From assembly GCA_018222585.1 (NCBI GenBank), contig JAAFAB010000004.1, positions 1 through 64,000 of the forward strand: a stretch of DNA of 64,000 nt, written 5' to 3'. Made by a program: the position numbers and the translations under genes. Shown here in pieces: positions 1 through 12,209 of the stretch; positions within the stretch are counted from its first letter, which is position 1; every line of letters begins with the position of its first letter. The notes below the pieces were generated by a model. That model made no database searches. It was not told the origin of the DNA and saw only the letters and a program-made list of their open reading frames with translations. This DNA comes from Paracoccaceae bacterium. Its GTDB lineage: Bacteria; Pseudomonadota; Alphaproteobacteria; Rhodobacterales; Rhodobacteraceae.

Positions 1-4
1 GTGA

Positions 5-30
5 GCAGCCGCCGAATGATCGGCGGCTGC
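5..30. terminator. Perfect 11-bp stem / 4-nt loop hairpin (GCAGCCGCCGA-ATGA-TCGGCGGCTGC)
   Basis: Direct inverted repeat read in sequence; no clear U-tract within the window. Confidence 0.45.
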
Positions 31-42
31 ATCATTTACTGC

Positions 43-72
43 AAAGGGCTGGGCCCCGGAGAGCCGCCCTTT
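43..72 (-). terminator. Putative gltA terminator (AAAGGGC...GCCCTTT stem)
   Basis: Inverted repeat 20 bp downstream of the gltA stop on the minus strand. Confidence 0.45.
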
Positions 73-92
73 TCCTGTCGTGTATCGCCGCC

Positions 93-1388
<1,296 letters not shown>

Positions 1389-1477
1389 TCTTGATATCCC
1401 TTCCTCTGTTCCCGCACCGGCCCGTCGCAGCGACAGCCCGGCGCCCCTTGTCTTTCACGGCGCCTCCCAACGATTGG

Positions 1478-2890
1478 TTAAGCGGTGCCGGTGCCGGTTG
1501 CATCCGCCAGCCTGAGAAGCACTTCTTCCCGGCCGAGGACCAGCATCATGTCGTAAACGCTCGGGGTTGCGGAACGGCCCGCCAGCGCGGCACGCATCGG
1601 TGCTGCAAGCTGGCCGAATTTCATCCCGTGATCCTCGGCGAACGTCGTCAGTTTCCCCTCCAGATCCTGACGCACCCAGCTAGCATTTTGCAAGTGCGGC
1701 GTCAATTCGCCCAGTATACCGATGGATACAGGGTCAAGCGATTTCGCCGCTTTCTCTTCAACCTCAAGTGGGCGATCCGCCAGGCAGAAATGCGCTTTAT
1801 CAAGGAGTTCCGGGTAGGTCTTGGCCCGTTCCTTGAGGACGGGCATCGCCGCCGCCAGACGGTCATTTTTTTGCTGGTCGAGCGGGGCAAGGCCGATGGT
1901 GTCGCGGAATGCCAGCAGATCTTGCAGCAGTGCAGCATTGTCCGTGGCGGCGATATGCTGGCCGCAGATATTGGCCAGTTTCTTGAAGTCGAGCCGCGCC
2001 GGCGCCTTGTTCATGCCGGCGAAACCGAACCAGTCGCGGGCCTGGGCATCGGTGAAGTACTCGTCATCGCCATGGGACCAGCCGAGGCGGGCGAGGTAGT
2101 TGCGCAGGCCCGAGGCCGGGTAGCCCATGGCGCGGTATTCCTCGACGCCGAGGGCGCCGTGGCGCTTGGACAGCTTCTTGCCGTCCTCGCCGTGGATCAG
2201 CGAGATATGGGCATAGACCGGCAGGTCCCATCCCATTGCCATGTAGATCCCCATCTGGCGGGCGGCGTTGTTGAGGTGATCGTCACCGCGAATGACATGG
2301 GTGACGCCCATGTCGTGATCATCGACCACCACAGCCAGCATGTAGACCGGCGTGCCGTCCGAGCGCAGCAGCACCATGTCGTCCAGCTGGTCGTTGCGGA
2401 TGCGCACATCGCCCTGCACCTGGTCCGCGATCACCGTCTCGCCCTCCAGCGGGGTCTTCAGGCGGATCACGAAGGGCGCATCGGGATGGGTCGCCGGATC
2501 GGCGTCGCGCCAGGGGCTCTGGAACAGGGTCGAGCGTTTCTCGGCCCGCGCCGCCTCGCGGAAGGCTTCGATCTCTTCCTGGGTCGAGAAGCACTTGTAG
2601 GCCGCGCCGCGCTCCAGCATCTCCAGCGCCACGGCGCGGTGGCGGTCGGCGCGGTCGAACTGGCTGACGATCTCGCCGTCATGGTCCAGGCCCAGCCAGG
2701 CCAGCCCGTCGATGATCGCCGCCGTCGCCTCGGGGGTCGACCGGGCGCGGTCGGTATCCTCGATGCGGATCAGGAAGCGGCCGCCGTGATGGCGCGCGAA
2801 AAGCCAGTTGAACAGCGCCGTGCGGGCGCCGCCGATATGCAGGAAGCCCGTGGGAGAGGGGGCGAAGCGGGTGACGATCTGCTCGGACAA
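1478..2890 (-). CDS. gltX: Glutamyl-tRNA synthetase
   Basis: 470 aa; [21 protein letters not shown] and KLSKRHGA class I signatures. Confidence 0.97.
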   Translation of the reverse strand: MSEQIVTRFAPSPTGFLHIGGARTALFNWLFARHHGGRFLIRIEDTDRARSTPEATAAIIDGLAWLGLDHDGEIVSQFDRADRHRAVALEMLERGAAYKCFSTQEEIEAFREAARAEKRSTLFQSPWRDADPATHPDAPFVIRLKTPLEGETVIADQVQGDVRIRNDQLDDMVLLRSDGTPVYMLAVVVDDHDMGVTHVIRGDDHLNNAARQMGIYMAMGWDLPVYAHISLIHGEDGKKLSKRHGALGVEEYRAMGYPASGLRNYLARLGWSHGDDEYFTDAQARDWFGFAGMNKAPARLDFKKLANICGQHIAATDNAALLQDLLAFRDTIGLAPLDQQKNDRLAAAMPVLKERAKTYPELLDKAHFCLADRPLEVEEKAAKSLDPVSIGILGELTPHLQNASWVRQDLEGKLTTFAEDHGMKFGQLAAPMRAALAGRSATPSVYDMMLVLGREEVLLRLADATGTGTA

Positions 2891-2917
2891 GACGACGATC
2901 CTAACGTTTGATTAACC

Positions 2918-5059
2918 ATGCGCTGTGTAGCGTTCCGGGCAATGTCTATCGGCGGGCCGGAGGCGAGACAAGTGCGGCAGGTGGCAGAGCGGTTGAGGCA
3001 GGCGGCGCTGGTACAGCGCGGTCATCTCTTTCCCTGGGTGCCGGTCTGTCTGGGTGTCGGCATCGGCTGGTACTTCGCCCTGCGGGTCGAGCCGGGGCCG
3101 GGCGCGCGCCTGCTGCTGGTGGTGCTGGCGGCGGGCCTCGCGCTTCTGGGGCTCTGGGCGGTGCGGCGCGGCATGGGCGTGCTGCAACCGGTGTTGCTTT
3201 TGCTGGCGCTGGTGGCGGGCGGGGTGGCTCTGGCCTCCTGGCGCGCCCAGTCGGTCGCCGCGCCGGTGCTCTCGTTCCGCTACTACGGCCCCATCGAGGG
3301 GCGGATCGTCGGCATCGACCGCTCGGCCTCGGACGCGGTGCGCCTGACGCTGGACCACGTGCGCCTCGACCGCGTGCCGCCGGCGCGCACCCCGGCGCGG
3401 GTGCGCCTGTCGCTGCATGGCCCGGAGGGGACACGGATCCGTCCGGGCGGGCGGGTGATGACCACGGGCCATCTCTCGCCCCCCGGCGGCGCGGTCGAGC
3501 CGGGAGGCTTCGACTTCCGCCGCCATGCCTGGTTTCAGCGCCTCGGCGCGGTCGGCTACACGCGGGTGCCGGTACTCTCCGTCGCGCTGCCGAGCCCCGG
3601 CGCGACGCGGATCTTCAGCGCCCGCATGGCCCTGTCGCAGGCGTTCCAGCGCGGGTTGCCGGGCGAAACCGGCGCCTTCGCCGCTGCCGTCACCGCCGGG
3701 GACCGCTCGGGCATGGGGCAGGAGACCCTGCTGGCGCTGCGGGTGTCGAACCTGGCGCATCTGCTGGCCATCTCGGGGCTGCACATGGGGCTGCTGACCG
3801 GCTTCGTCTTCCTCGCCCTGCGCCGCCTGCTGGCCTTGTCGGAGCGCCTCGCGCTCTACTGGCCGGTCAGGAGCCTGGCGGCGGCGGGGGCGCTGGCGGT
3901 GGCGACGGTCTACCTGGCGCTTTCGGGCGGGGCGATCGCCACGGAACGTGCCTATGTCATGGCCGCCGTGGTACTGATCGCCGCCATGGCGCTGCGCCGG
4001 GCGCTGACGCTGCGCGCGGTGGCGCTGGCGGCTCTGGTGGTACTGGGACTGCGCCCCGAGGCGCTGCTGTCGCCCGGCTTCCAGATGTCCTTCGCCGCGA
4101 CCCTGGCGCTGGTCTGGATCTTCGCGCTGATGAAGGACCGCGACTGGCCGGGGCGGGGGCCGGGCGGCAGGATCGCGACTCTGGTGATCTCCTCTGCGGT
4201 CGCCGGGCTGGCGACGGCACCGGTGGCGGCGGCCCATTTCAACCAGATCGCCCACTACGGTCTGCTGGCGAACCTGCTTTCGGTGCCGGTGATGGGCACG
4301 CTGGTGATGCCGGCGGCCCTGGTCTCGGTTCTGCTGATGCCGCTCGGTCTGGAGGCGCTGCCGATGGCCGTCATGGGCTGGGGGCTGGACTGGATCCTGG
4401 CGGTGGCGCGTTTCACCGCCGCACTGGAGGGCGCGCGGGGCACGGTGCCGGCGCCGCCTGCGGGCGCGCTGCCGCTGCTCTGCTTCGGGGCGCTGGTGGT
4501 CTTTCTCTGGGTCGGCTGGGGGCGCTGGCTGGGTCTGGCGCCGATCCTGCTGGCGCTCGTGCTCTGGAGCCGGGCCGAGCGTCCCGCGGTGCTGATCGCC
4601 GAGACTGGGGGCCTCGTCGGGGTGATGACCGCCGAAGGGCGGGCCTTGTCGCGCGAGCGCTCCGAAAGCTTCACGGCGCAGGTCTGGCTTGAGAATGACG
4701 GTGATGCGGGCGCGCAGGCGGAGGCGGCGTCGCGTTGGTCCGCCGTGCCCGGGATCCGCCATGTCACCGGCAAGCGCGCCGCCGCCGGGGCCGGCCCCTG
4801 CGCGCCGGGCGGCCTGCTGGTGCTGAACGTCGCGGCCGAACTGGCGCCGGGGGCGGCGGGCTGCGAGATCTACGACCTGGCCCGCCTGCGCCGCAGCGGC
4901 GCGGTGGCGATCCTGGGGAACGGGCGGGTGGTGACGGCTGCGGCCCTCTCGGGCACGCGGTTCTGGAACACGCCGGAGCTGAGCCGGCGCCCGGGCCTGC
5001 TGACCTCGGTCCGCGCGGGCCTGGCACACCGGTGGCCAGTTGCAGGTGTCGGTGGTTGA
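2918..5059 (+). CDS. comEC: ComEC/Rec2-family competence protein
   Basis: 713 aa; multi-TM; LAISGLHMGLLTG motif typical of ComEC. Confidence 0.9.
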   Translation: MRCVAFRAMSIGGPEARQVRQVAERLRQAALVQRGHLFPWVPVCLGVGIGWYFALRVEPGPGARLLLVVLAAGLALLGLWAVRRGMGVLQPVLLLLALVAGGVALASWRAQSVAAPVLSFRYYGPIEGRIVGIDRSASDAVRLTLDHVRLDRVPPARTPARVRLSLHGPEGTRIRPGGRVMTTGHLSPPGGAVEPGGFDFRRHAWFQRLGAVGYTRVPVLSVALPSPGATRIFSARMALSQAFQRGLPGETGAFAAAVTAGDRSGMGQETLLALRVSNLAHLLAISGLHMGLLTGFVFLALRRLLALSERLALYWPVRSLAAAGALAVATVYLALSGGAIATERAYVMAAVVLIAAMALRRALTLRAVALAALVVLGLRPEALLSPGFQMSFAATLALVWIFALMKDRDWPGRGPGGRIATLVISSAVAGLATAPVAAAHFNQIAHYGLLANLLSVPVMGTLVMPAALVSVLLMPLGLEALPMAVMGWGLDWILAVARFTAALEGARGTVPAPPAGALPLLCFGALVVFLWVGWGRWLGLAPILLALVLWSRAERPAVLIAETGGLVGVMTAEGRALSRERSESFTAQVWLENDGDAGAQAEAASRWSAVPGIRHVTGKRAAAGAGPCAPGGLLVLNVAAELAPGAAGCEIYDLARLRRSGAVAILGNGRVVTAAALSGTRFWNTPELSRRPGLLTSVRAGLAHRWPVAGVGG

Positions 5060-5188
5060 CGGAGCGACAGATCGCCGGCCCGCAGGCTTGCGGACAAGGC
5101 CCGCCATGGGCCGGGCAAGGCCGCGACGCGCGTCATCCCGGGCGCCGGGGCCCGGCGCAGATCGGCGGGCCCCGGCCTCTTGTCCCGA

Positions 5189-5890
5189 TCAGTAGCTGCG
5201 GATCAGGCCGACCAGCCGGCCCTGCACCCGCACCTTGTCGGCAGGCAGCGAACGGGTGGCATAGGCGGGATTCGCCGCCACCAGGTCGACCGAGCCGGAT
5301 TTGCGATAGATCTTCTTCAGGGTCGCTTCCTGTTCCTCCACCAGCGCCACGACGATATCGCCGTCATCGGCGGTGGCGGTTTCACGGATGATCACCACGT
5401 CGCCGTCGTTGATCCCGGCCTCGATCATCGAATCGCCGCTGACCTCCAGCGCATAGTGATCGCCACCGCGCGACAGCATGGCCCCGGGCACGGCAATGCG
5501 CGAGGAGACCTGCGAGATCGCCTCGATCGGGACGCCTGCGGCTATCTTGCCCATCACCTGCAACTCCTGCGCATGGAGTACCTCCAGCGCCTGACCGTCG
5601 GCGGGGCGGTCGCCGCCGCCATCGATCACCCGGGGACGGAAGCCGCGGCTGGCGGCTGCCTCCTTGGCGACCAGGCTTTCGGGCAGCTTCACGATCTCGA
5701 TGGCGCGGGCGCGATGCGCCAGGCGGCGGATGAAGCCACGTTCTTCCAGGGCGGTGATCAACCGGTGAATCCCGGACTTGGAACGCAGATCCAGCGCCTC
5801 CTTCATCTCGTCGAAGGAGGGGGGCACCCCGTCGCGCGACATGCGCTTGTGAATGAATTCCAACAGATCAAGCTGCTTTTTCGTCAGCAT
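5189..5890 (-). CDS. lexA: LexA repressor
   Basis: 233 aa; [17 protein letters not shown]-terminal HTH and S24 peptidase domain ([18 protein letters not shown]). Confidence 0.97.
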   Translation of the reverse strand: MLTKKQLDLLEFIHKRMSRDGVPPSFDEMKEALDLRSKSGIHRLITALEERGFIRRLAHRARAIEIVKLPESLVAKEAAASRGFRPRVIDGGGDRPADGQALEVLHAQELQVMGKIAAGVPIEAISQVSSRIAVPGAMLSRGGDHYALEVSGDSMIEAGINDGDVVIIRETATADDGDIVVALVEEQEATLKKIYRKSGSVDLVAANPAYATRSLPADKVRVQGRLVGLIRSY

Positions 5891-5920
5891 CGGGCGCTCC
5901 TGCTCAAGTCCTCTGTCTTC

Positions 5921-5949
5921 GTTCTACAGGTGTTCCCGTTTTGTGTCAA
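5921..5949 (-). promoter_or_regulatory. lexA promoter with embedded LexA box (GTTC-N7-GTTC, 5921-5935)
   Basis: Minus strand: TTGACA, 17-bp spacer, TAGAAC; GAAC-ACCTGTA-GAAC overlaps the -10. Confidence 0.85.
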
Positions 5950-5979
5950 CGGATTGACGCAAGCCACGATGGCCCGGGA

Positions 5980-7164
5980 TCAGAGCGGCAGATAGGGCAG
6001 GATCTCGCCCGCGCGGGCAGGCGGGGCTTCGGGTGGGCGGACGATCAGGGCGCCGGCCTGCGACAGCAGCGACAGAAGCGAACTGTCCTGGGATCCCGCC
6101 GGGCGCAGGCCCTCGGGCTCCAGAAGGGCGCGCATGTAGTGCGCGCGGGGCCCGTTGGCGGGCAGGTCTTCCAGCAGCGGCGCGTGGGACAGCGGCGCGG
6201 GGGCGGGCGGCAGGCCCTGCAGGGCGCGCAGCACCGGCGCCAGGAAGACATGGCCGCAGACCATGGCCGAGACGGGATTGCCGGGCAGGCCGATCATCAT
6301 CGCGCCGCCCATGTCCGGCCCCATGCGCCCCGCCATCAGCGGCTTGCCGGGCCGCATGGCGACCTTGTAGAAACTCTGCTCCATCCCGAGATCGGCCGCC
6401 ACCTTGCCGACAAGGTCATGATCCCCGACCGAGGCACCGCCGATGGTCACCACCAGGTCGGCGCCACGGGCCAGGGCAAAGGTCGCCTCCAGCGAGGCGC
6501 GGCTGTCCCGCGCCAGCGGCAGCAGGCGCACCCGGGCGCCATGGCTGCGGAACAGCGCCTCCAGCCCGAAGGTATTGGAGGCGATGATCTGGTCGGGGCC
6601 GGGGTCTTCGCCCGGCAGCACCAGTTCGTCGCCGGTCGAGATCACCGCGACCTCGGGGCGGCGCGCGACCGTCACGGTCGGGGCGTTCATCGCCGCCAGC
6701 AGGGCGATATCGGCCGGGCGCAGCAGGCGGGGCGCCGAGAGGCGGTCGCCGGCGCGGAAGTCGATGCCGACGGGGCGGATGTGGGGACCGGCGTCCAGCC
6801 TGTCACCAAGGGTGATCCGGTCGCCGTCGCGGGTCACGTCCTCTTGCAGCACGACGCGGGTGGCGCCTTCGGGCACCGGGGCGCCTGTGAAGATGCGCAC
6901 CGCCTGACCCGGGCCGACGGTGCCGTCAAAGCGATGCCCGGCAGCACTTTCGCCTATGACATCGAAGCCGGCGCCCACGACCGCCTCGTCGGCGATCAGC
7001 GCATAGCCATCCATGGCCGAGCCGGCGAAGGGCAGCTGGTCCCGGCGCGCCACCGCATCGGTGCGCAGCACGCGGCCCGCGGCCTCGCGCAGGGGGACCT
7101 CTTCGGTGCCGAGAGGGTGGGCCAGAGCGAAAAGCAGCGACAGGGCCTCGTCGACGGAGATCAT
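5980..7164 (-). CDS. moeA: Molybdopterin molybdenumtransferase MoeA
   Basis: 394 aa; [12 protein letters not shown] and STGDELV motifs. Confidence 0.95.
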   Translation of the reverse strand: MISVDEALSLLFALAHPLGTEEVPLREAAGRVLRTDAVARRDQLPFAGSAMDGYALIADEAVVGAGFDVIGESAAGHRFDGTVGPGQAVRIFTGAPVPEGATRVVLQEDVTRDGDRITLGDRLDAGPHIRPVGIDFRAGDRLSAPRLLRPADIALLAAMNAPTVTVARRPEVAVISTGDELVLPGEDPGPDQIIASNTFGLEALFRSHGARVRLLPLARDSRASLEATFALARGADLVVTIGGASVGDHDLVGKVAADLGMEQSFYKVAMRPGKPLMAGRMGPDMGGAMMIGLPGNPVSAMVCGHVFLAPVLRALQGLPPAPAPLSHAPLLEDLPANGPRAHYMRALLEPEGLRPAGSQDSSLLSLLSQAGALIVRPPEAPPARAGEILPYLPL

Positions 7165-7637
7165 TGCGCCTCGTAGCGGCCCGACTTGCCGCCGTCCTTC
7201 AGCAGCAGACGGATGGCGGTGATTTCCATCGCCTTGTCCGCCGCCTTGACCATGTCGTAGACGGTCAGCGCGGCGGTCGAGACGGCGGTCAGCGCCTCCA
7301 TCTCGACGCCGGTCTGGCCCGAGGTCTTCACGGTGGCCTCTATGCGCAGGCCCGGCAGGGTGTCGTCCGGGGTGATCTCGATTGCGACCTTGGTGATCGG
7401 CAGCGGGTGGCAGAGCGGGATCAGGTCAGAGGTCCTCTTGGCCCCCATGATCCCCGCCAGCCGGGCGATCCCGGCGACATCGCCCTTCTTCGCCTCGCCC
7501 GAGGTGATCAGCGCCAGCGTTTCGGGCGCCATGCGGACAAAGCCCTCGGCCACGGCCATGCGGGCGGTCACGGCCTTGTCGGAGACATCGACCATATGGG
7601 CATCGCCCTTGCCGTCGAAGTGGCTCAGCGTCATCAC
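7161..7637 (-). CDS. moaC: Cyclic pyranopterin monophosphate synthase MoaC
   Basis: 158 aa; [13 protein letters not shown] and [10 protein letters not shown] motifs. Confidence 0.96.
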   Translation of the reverse strand: MMTLSHFDGKGDAHMVDVSDKAVTARMAVAEGFVRMAPETLALITSGEAKKGDVAGIARLAGIMGAKRTSDLIPLCHPLPITKVAIEITPDDTLPGLRIEATVKTSGQTGVEMEALTAVSTAALTVYDMVKAADKAMEITAIRLLLKDGGKSGRYEAQ

Positions 7638-8443
7638 ATCACTCCGCCGGTCGGCTGCGCCAGCAGCCTGCGGGTGGCGCCGGTCACGTCGTCCTGCCGC
7701 ATCAGGCTTTCGCCGATCAGGAAGCAGCGGGCGCCGAAACGGGCCATGTCCGCAAGGTCGTCGGGGCTGTGCAGCCCGCTTTCCGAGATCAGGATCCGGT
7801 CCTCGGGGGCCAGCCGCGACAAGGTGCGCGTGGTGTCCAGCGAGGTCTCGAAGGTCTTCAGGTCGCGGTTGTTGATACCCAGCAGGCGGCTGCCGAGCCC
7901 GGCAGCACGGTCAAGTTCCTCGCGGTTGTGCACCTCGATCAGCGCATCCATGCCCCAGTCAGTCGCCGCGGCCTCAAGCTCGGAGGCCTGGGCATCGCTG
8001 ACCGAGGCCATGATGATCAGGACGCAATCGGCGCCCATGGCACGGGCCTCGGCCACCTGGTAGGTGTCGTAGATGAAATCCTTGCGCAGCACCGGCAGGC
8101 TGCAGGCGTTGCGGGCCAGCGGAAGGAACTCCTTCGCGCCCTGGAACGAGGGGGTATCGGTCAGCACCGACAGGCAGGCCGCGCCGCCGTCCTCATAGGC
8201 TTTCGCGATCCATTCGGGATCGAAGTCCTCACGGATCAGCCCCTTGGAGGGCGAGGCCTTCTTGACCTCGGCGATCAGCCCGTAGCCCTGGCGCGAGGCC
8301 TCGTGGAGGGCCTCGGCGAAGGGACGCACGGGGCTGGCCTGCCTGGCCTCGGCCTCGACCTCGGAGAGCGGCTTGGCGGCCTTGTCGGCGGCGACCTCTT
8401 CCAGCTTGTAGGCCTTGATGCGGTCCAGCACGGTTTCGCTCAT
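7634..8443 (-). CDS. trpC: Indole-3-glycerol phosphate synthase
   Basis: 269 aa; [36 protein letters not shown]. Confidence 0.96.
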   Translation of the reverse strand: MSETVLDRIKAYKLEEVAADKAAKPLSEVEAEARQASPVRPFAEALHEASRQGYGLIAEVKKASPSKGLIREDFDPEWIAKAYEDGGAACLSVLTDTPSFQGAKEFLPLARNACSLPVLRKDFIYDTYQVAEARAMGADCVLIIMASVSDAQASELEAAATDWGMDALIEVHNREELDRAAGLGSRLLGINNRDLKTFETSLDTTRTLSRLAPEDRILISESGLHSPDDLADMARFGARCFLIGESLMRQDDVTGATRRLLAQPTGGVM

Positions 8444-9132
8444 GTGGCGGCTCCCTTCTGCCCGGACCCCTGGCCGGTCCAGTTGATTTCGGTCTCTCCT
8501 CTCGCTCTAAGCCACTTGTTGACCTTTGAAAATGGGCGCGAGCCGAAAAATCCCCGGCGCGCCGACAGCGGAGAGGGGTGGGGCGAGCTCACCAGCAAGT
8601 GATCCTCCCCGGCGATATAACGTGCATAGGACTGTGCGGGTTTCCCCCAAAGCAGGAAGGCGCGTGGCCGGTCCGAGAGGCGCGCCATGACCTGCGCGGT
8701 CAGGGCGGACCAGCCGAGTTTCGCGTGCGCCCCCGCTTCGCCCGCCGGAACGGACAGCGCGGTATTCAGCAGCAGCACGCCCTGGGCGGCGAGGAAGCGC
8801 AGGTCGGCGTCCTCCGGGCAGGCGCCCAGGTCCTCGACCATCTCCTTGTAGATATTGCCCAGCGACCGGGGCAGGGGCCGCACATGGGGCTCTGCCGAGA
8901 AGGCGAGTCCGTGGGCATGTCCCGGCGTCGGATAGGGGTCCTGGCCGAGGATCACCACCCGCACCGCCTCGGGCGGGCAGGCGTCCAGCGCGGCAAACCG
9001 CTGCGGTGCCGGGGGCAGGATCTGGCGTTTCTCTCCGGCCAGCGCCTGGGCGATTGCCGGGTAGCTCTCGGTGAAGAAGGGCAGGTCGGCCCAGGCGGCG
9101 GGGGCGGCGGGCTGGCTGTCGGGACGGCTCAT
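8440..9132 (-). CDS. ung: Uracil-DNA glycosylase (family 1)
   Basis: 230 aa; [21 protein letters not shown] and [16 protein letters not shown] motifs. Confidence 0.95.
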   Translation of the reverse strand: MSRPDSQPAAPAAWADLPFFTESYPAIAQALAGEKRQILPPAPQRFAALDACPPEAVRVVILGQDPYPTPGHAHGLAFSAEPHVRPLPRSLGNIYKEMVEDLGACPEDADLRFLAAQGVLLLNTALSVPAGEAGAHAKLGWSALTAQVMARLSDRPRAFLLWGKPAQSYARYIAGEDHLLVSSPHPSPLSARRGFFGSRPFSKVNKWLRARGETEINWTGQGSGQKGAAT

Positions 9133-10151
9133 CCGGCGGCAGAGGTCAGCGCGGCCAGCGCCTCGATCCGCGCCTTCGCGGCGCCGCTGTCGATGCTTTC
9201 GGCGGCGATGCCGGCGCCTTCCTTCAGGTCCGCCGCGCGGCCCGCGACCACCAGAGCCGCCGCCGAATTCAGCAGCACCGCGTCGCGATAGGCCGAGGTC
9301 TCGCCCGCCAGCAGGGCGCGCAGGGCGCGGGCGTTTTCCTCGGGCTGGCCGCCGATGATGGCCTCGAACGGATGGACGGGCAGGCCGGCCTCCTCGGGAT
9401 GGACCTCGAATTCGCGCACCGTGCCGTCTTCCTCCAGCGCCGCGACCCAGGAATGCCCCGAGATCGCCAGTTCGTCCGTGCCGTCCGAGCCATGCACCAG
9501 CCAGGCCCGTTCGGAGCCGAGCGCGCCGAGCGTCTCGGCCATGGCGCGGATGATGTCCTTCGAGAAGGCGCCGGTCAGCTGGCGGCGTACGCCCGCAGGG
9601 TTGGTCAGCGGCCCGAGGATGTTGAAGATCGTGCGGGTGCCCAGCTCGGCGCGGGCCGGGCCGACATGGGCCATGGCCGGGTGATGCATGGGCGCCATCA
9701 TGAAGGCGATGCCGGTCTTCTCCAGCGCCTCCTCGACGATGCGGGCGCCGACCATGACGTTGATGCCCATCTGGCCAAGCGCATCCGCCGCGCCCGACTT
9801 GGACGACAGGTTGCGGTTGCCGTGCTTGGCCACCGGCACCCCGGCGCCGGCCACCACGAAGGCCGTGGCGGTCGAGATGTTCAGCGTGCCCTTGCCGTCA
9901 CCGCCGGTGCCGACGATGTCCATGGCGCCCGCGGGTGCGCTGACCTTGTGGCACTTCGATCGCATCACCGAGGCGGCGGCAGTATATTCGTCCACCGTCT
10001 CGCCCCGGGTGCGCAGCGCCATCAGGAAGCCGCCGATCTGCGCCGGGGTCGCCTCGCCCTCGAAGAGGATCTGGAAGGCGCGGGCGGCCTCCTCGCGGCT
10101 GAGGGGGCGGTCGGCGGCGGCGGCGATGAGCGGCTTCAGGGCGTCGGACAT
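9129..10151 (-). CDS. trpD: Anthranilate phosphoribosyltransferase
   Basis: [14 protein letters not shown] motif; start taken at [11 protein letters not shown] rather than the longer ORF start. Confidence 0.95.
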   Translation of the reverse strand: MSDALKPLIAAAADRPLSREEAARAFQILFEGEATPAQIGGFLMALRTRGETVDEYTAAASVMRSKCHKVSAPAGAMDIVGTGGDGKGTLNISTATAFVVAGAGVPVAKHGNRNLSSKSGAADALGQMGINVMVGARIVEEALEKTGIAFMMAPMHHPAMAHVGPARAELGTRTIFNILGPLTNPAGVRRQLTGAFSKDIIRAMAETLGALGSERAWLVHGSDGTDELAISGHSWVAALEEDGTVREFEVHPEEAGLPVHPFEAIIGGQPEENARALRALLAGETSAYRDAVLLNSAAALVVAGRAADLKEGAGIAAESIDSGAAKARIEALAALTSAAG

Positions 10152-10432
10152 TCGGGCTCTCCTCACCCCCTTTCCGAGGGCGGATATGGTGGTATAGTTC
10201 GCCGACACCCCAAGGGGCGTGGTCTGTCACGGGATGCCATCGGGCCGAAGCCCGGCGGCGGCAGGCGGCACGAACCGGGGGCGAGGCCCCGCAGTCGCGG
10301 GCCGTTGCATTGATCCCGCGCCAGCCGGGCAGCGTCAAGGGCTGTTCGCGGAGCGACAAGGGCGAAGAGGGGCGGGCCGTGCAGGTCCGGCGGAACACCG
10401 GGCACGAGACCCGGAGAGAGCGAGTAGGGCAA

Positions 10433-12103
10433 GTGGCACGCGGCGCGATTACGGGATTTGTCTGGGGCACCCTGCTCTCTGGTGTTGCGGTGGCGACGGC
10501 CTCGCTGACCACGCCGATACAGATGAGCGCGCCCGGGCCGGCCGCGCAGGCGGACGCGCAGCCCGGGGGTGCGGCGCCGGATGCCGGGCCGGATGTCGGG
10601 CCGGAGGTGGCGCCCGACGCGGCACCGGACCTGGACCCGACCGACGGTCCCGACAGCGAGGGCGAGGGCGCCCCGGAGGTCACCGAAACCGGTCCCGACC
10701 CCGCGACTGAACGGGAGAGCGGACCCGAACCGGGCGCCGAAGGCGTGCCGGATGTGGATGCGCCGCGCTCCGGGGGCGGTGAGGAGGCGCCGGATGACGA
10801 TGGCCGCGCCGTCGACCCGGCGGCTGCGCAGGGGGACGAACCGGGCTCCCTCCCGTCCGAGGCGGGGATGGCACCGCAGGAGCGCCCGCGCCCGGCGGGG
10901 GAAGAGCCGACCGCCGAGAGCCCCCGGGACCCGGACCCGGTCGCCTCCGAACCAGAGCCCGAACCCGAGCCCGAGGTGCAGCTGCAGGCGCTGAGCCCGG
11001 CCTCTCCGCCGTCTGCCGCCGATGAGGCTGTCGATACGCCCGCGGCAGAGGATCGTGCCGAGGTGCCGGCGCCGACCGGCTTCCCGGCGAGCGACCTCGA
11101 CGCTCTGGACATTGCCCCCGAGATCGCCCCTGACCGCGCGCCGGAAATCACCACAGGGCGCGCGCCCGATGCGATGACACGCCCACCCCTCTCTGCCGGA
11201 GAGCCTGACGCGGACGGCGCAGGGACGGCGCCGGGTGCCCCCGCTGCCGAGGCGCCCCGGGACGCGCCCGCCGTGAGCCCGCGCCTGCCGCAGGTCGGCA
11301 CCGGGGCGGGCGAGGATGTGGCCTCTACCGCGCAGGCGCCGCGCCTGCCGGGGCAGGCGGTCGACGGACCGCTGAGCGACCGGGGCGGCCCTGCCGACGG
11401 CGGTATGGCGGTGGCGCAGGACGACCTGCCTCCGATCCGCGCCTTCGCCGCCGATTACGACGCCTCCGACACCCGCCCGCGCATGGCGGTGGTGCTGATC
11501 GACACCGGCGACAGCCCGGTGACCTTCAACGCCCTGCGCAGCTTCCCCTATCCGCTGAGCTTCGCGCTGGATCCCGCGCGGCCCGATGCGCTGCAGGCGA
11601 TGCGGGCCTATCGCGACGCGGGCTTCGAGGTGTTGCTGCGCAGCGACCTGCCGGAGGGCGCCGCGCCGGCGGATGTCGAGACCTCGGCGCAGAGCTGGCA
11701 ACAGGCGCTGCCCGAGGCGGTGGCGGTGATGGAAGCCGAGCCGGGCGGGCTGCAGAAAGGCCGCGAGACGTCGGAGCAGCTGGCCGAGGTGCTGGCGGAC
11801 GCCGGGCGGGGGCTGGTGCTCTATCCCGAGGGGCTGGACACGGCGCGCAAGCTGGCCGAGCGCGAGGGCGTGCCCGCCGCGACCCTGTTCCGGGATTTCG
11901 ACGCCCAGGGCGAGGATCAGAAGGTGATCCGACGCTTCCTCGATTATGCCGCGCTGAAGGCGGACCAGGAGGGCGGGGTGATCATGGTGGGCCGGCTGCG
12001 CCCCGAGACGGTCTCGGCGCTGCTGGTCTGGGGGCTGGCCGATCGCGCCAGCCAGGTGCAGCTGGTGCCGGTCTCGGCGGTGCTGACGGAACGGGCGCAG
12101 TGA
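10433..12103 (+). CDS. Divergent polysaccharide deacetylase family protein with long Pro/Asp/Glu/Ala-rich linker
   Basis: N-terminal TM (VARGAITGFVWGTLLSGVAVATASL), low-complexity acidic linker, C-terminal domain (PRMAVVLIDTGDSPVTFNALRSFPYPLSFALDP). GTG start chosen. Confidence 0.75.
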   Translation: MARGAITGFVWGTLLSGVAVATASLTTPIQMSAPGPAAQADAQPGGAAPDAGPDVGPEVAPDAAPDLDPTDGPDSEGEGAPEVTETGPDPATERESGPEPGAEGVPDVDAPRSGGGEEAPDDDGRAVDPAAAQGDEPGSLPSEAGMAPQERPRPAGEEPTAESPRDPDPVASEPEPEPEPEVQLQALSPASPPSAADEAVDTPAAEDRAEVPAPTGFPASDLDALDIAPEIAPDRAPEITTGRAPDAMTRPPLSAGEPDADGAGTAPGAPAAEAPRDAPAVSPRLPQVGTGAGEDVASTAQAPRLPGQAVDGPLSDRGGPADGGMAVAQDDLPPIRAFAADYDASDTRPRMAVVLIDTGDSPVTFNALRSFPYPLSFALDPARPDALQAMRAYRDAGFEVLLRSDLPEGAAPADVETSAQSWQQALPEAVAVMEAEPGGLQKGRETSEQLAEVLADAGRGLVLYPEGLDTARKLAEREGVPAATLFRDFDAQGEDQKVIRRFLDYAALKADQEGGVIMVGRLRPETVSALLVWGLADRASQVQLVPVSAVLTERAQ

Positions 12104-12209
12104 TCCTGCGCCGGGGCGCACCCGGGGTGCGGCGTGATCCGGCGGAATGGCCCGCTGCGCGGCCCATGCGCCATGCTTTCGCCGCGCCCGGGCGGGCGCG
12201 GGGCCCCTG

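Noticed and set aside
2912-5107. 731-aa ORF opposite comEC, and 594-aa ORF in another plus frame
   Set aside because: Arg/Gln or Gly/Ala-rich frames with no motifs; comEC frame is clear
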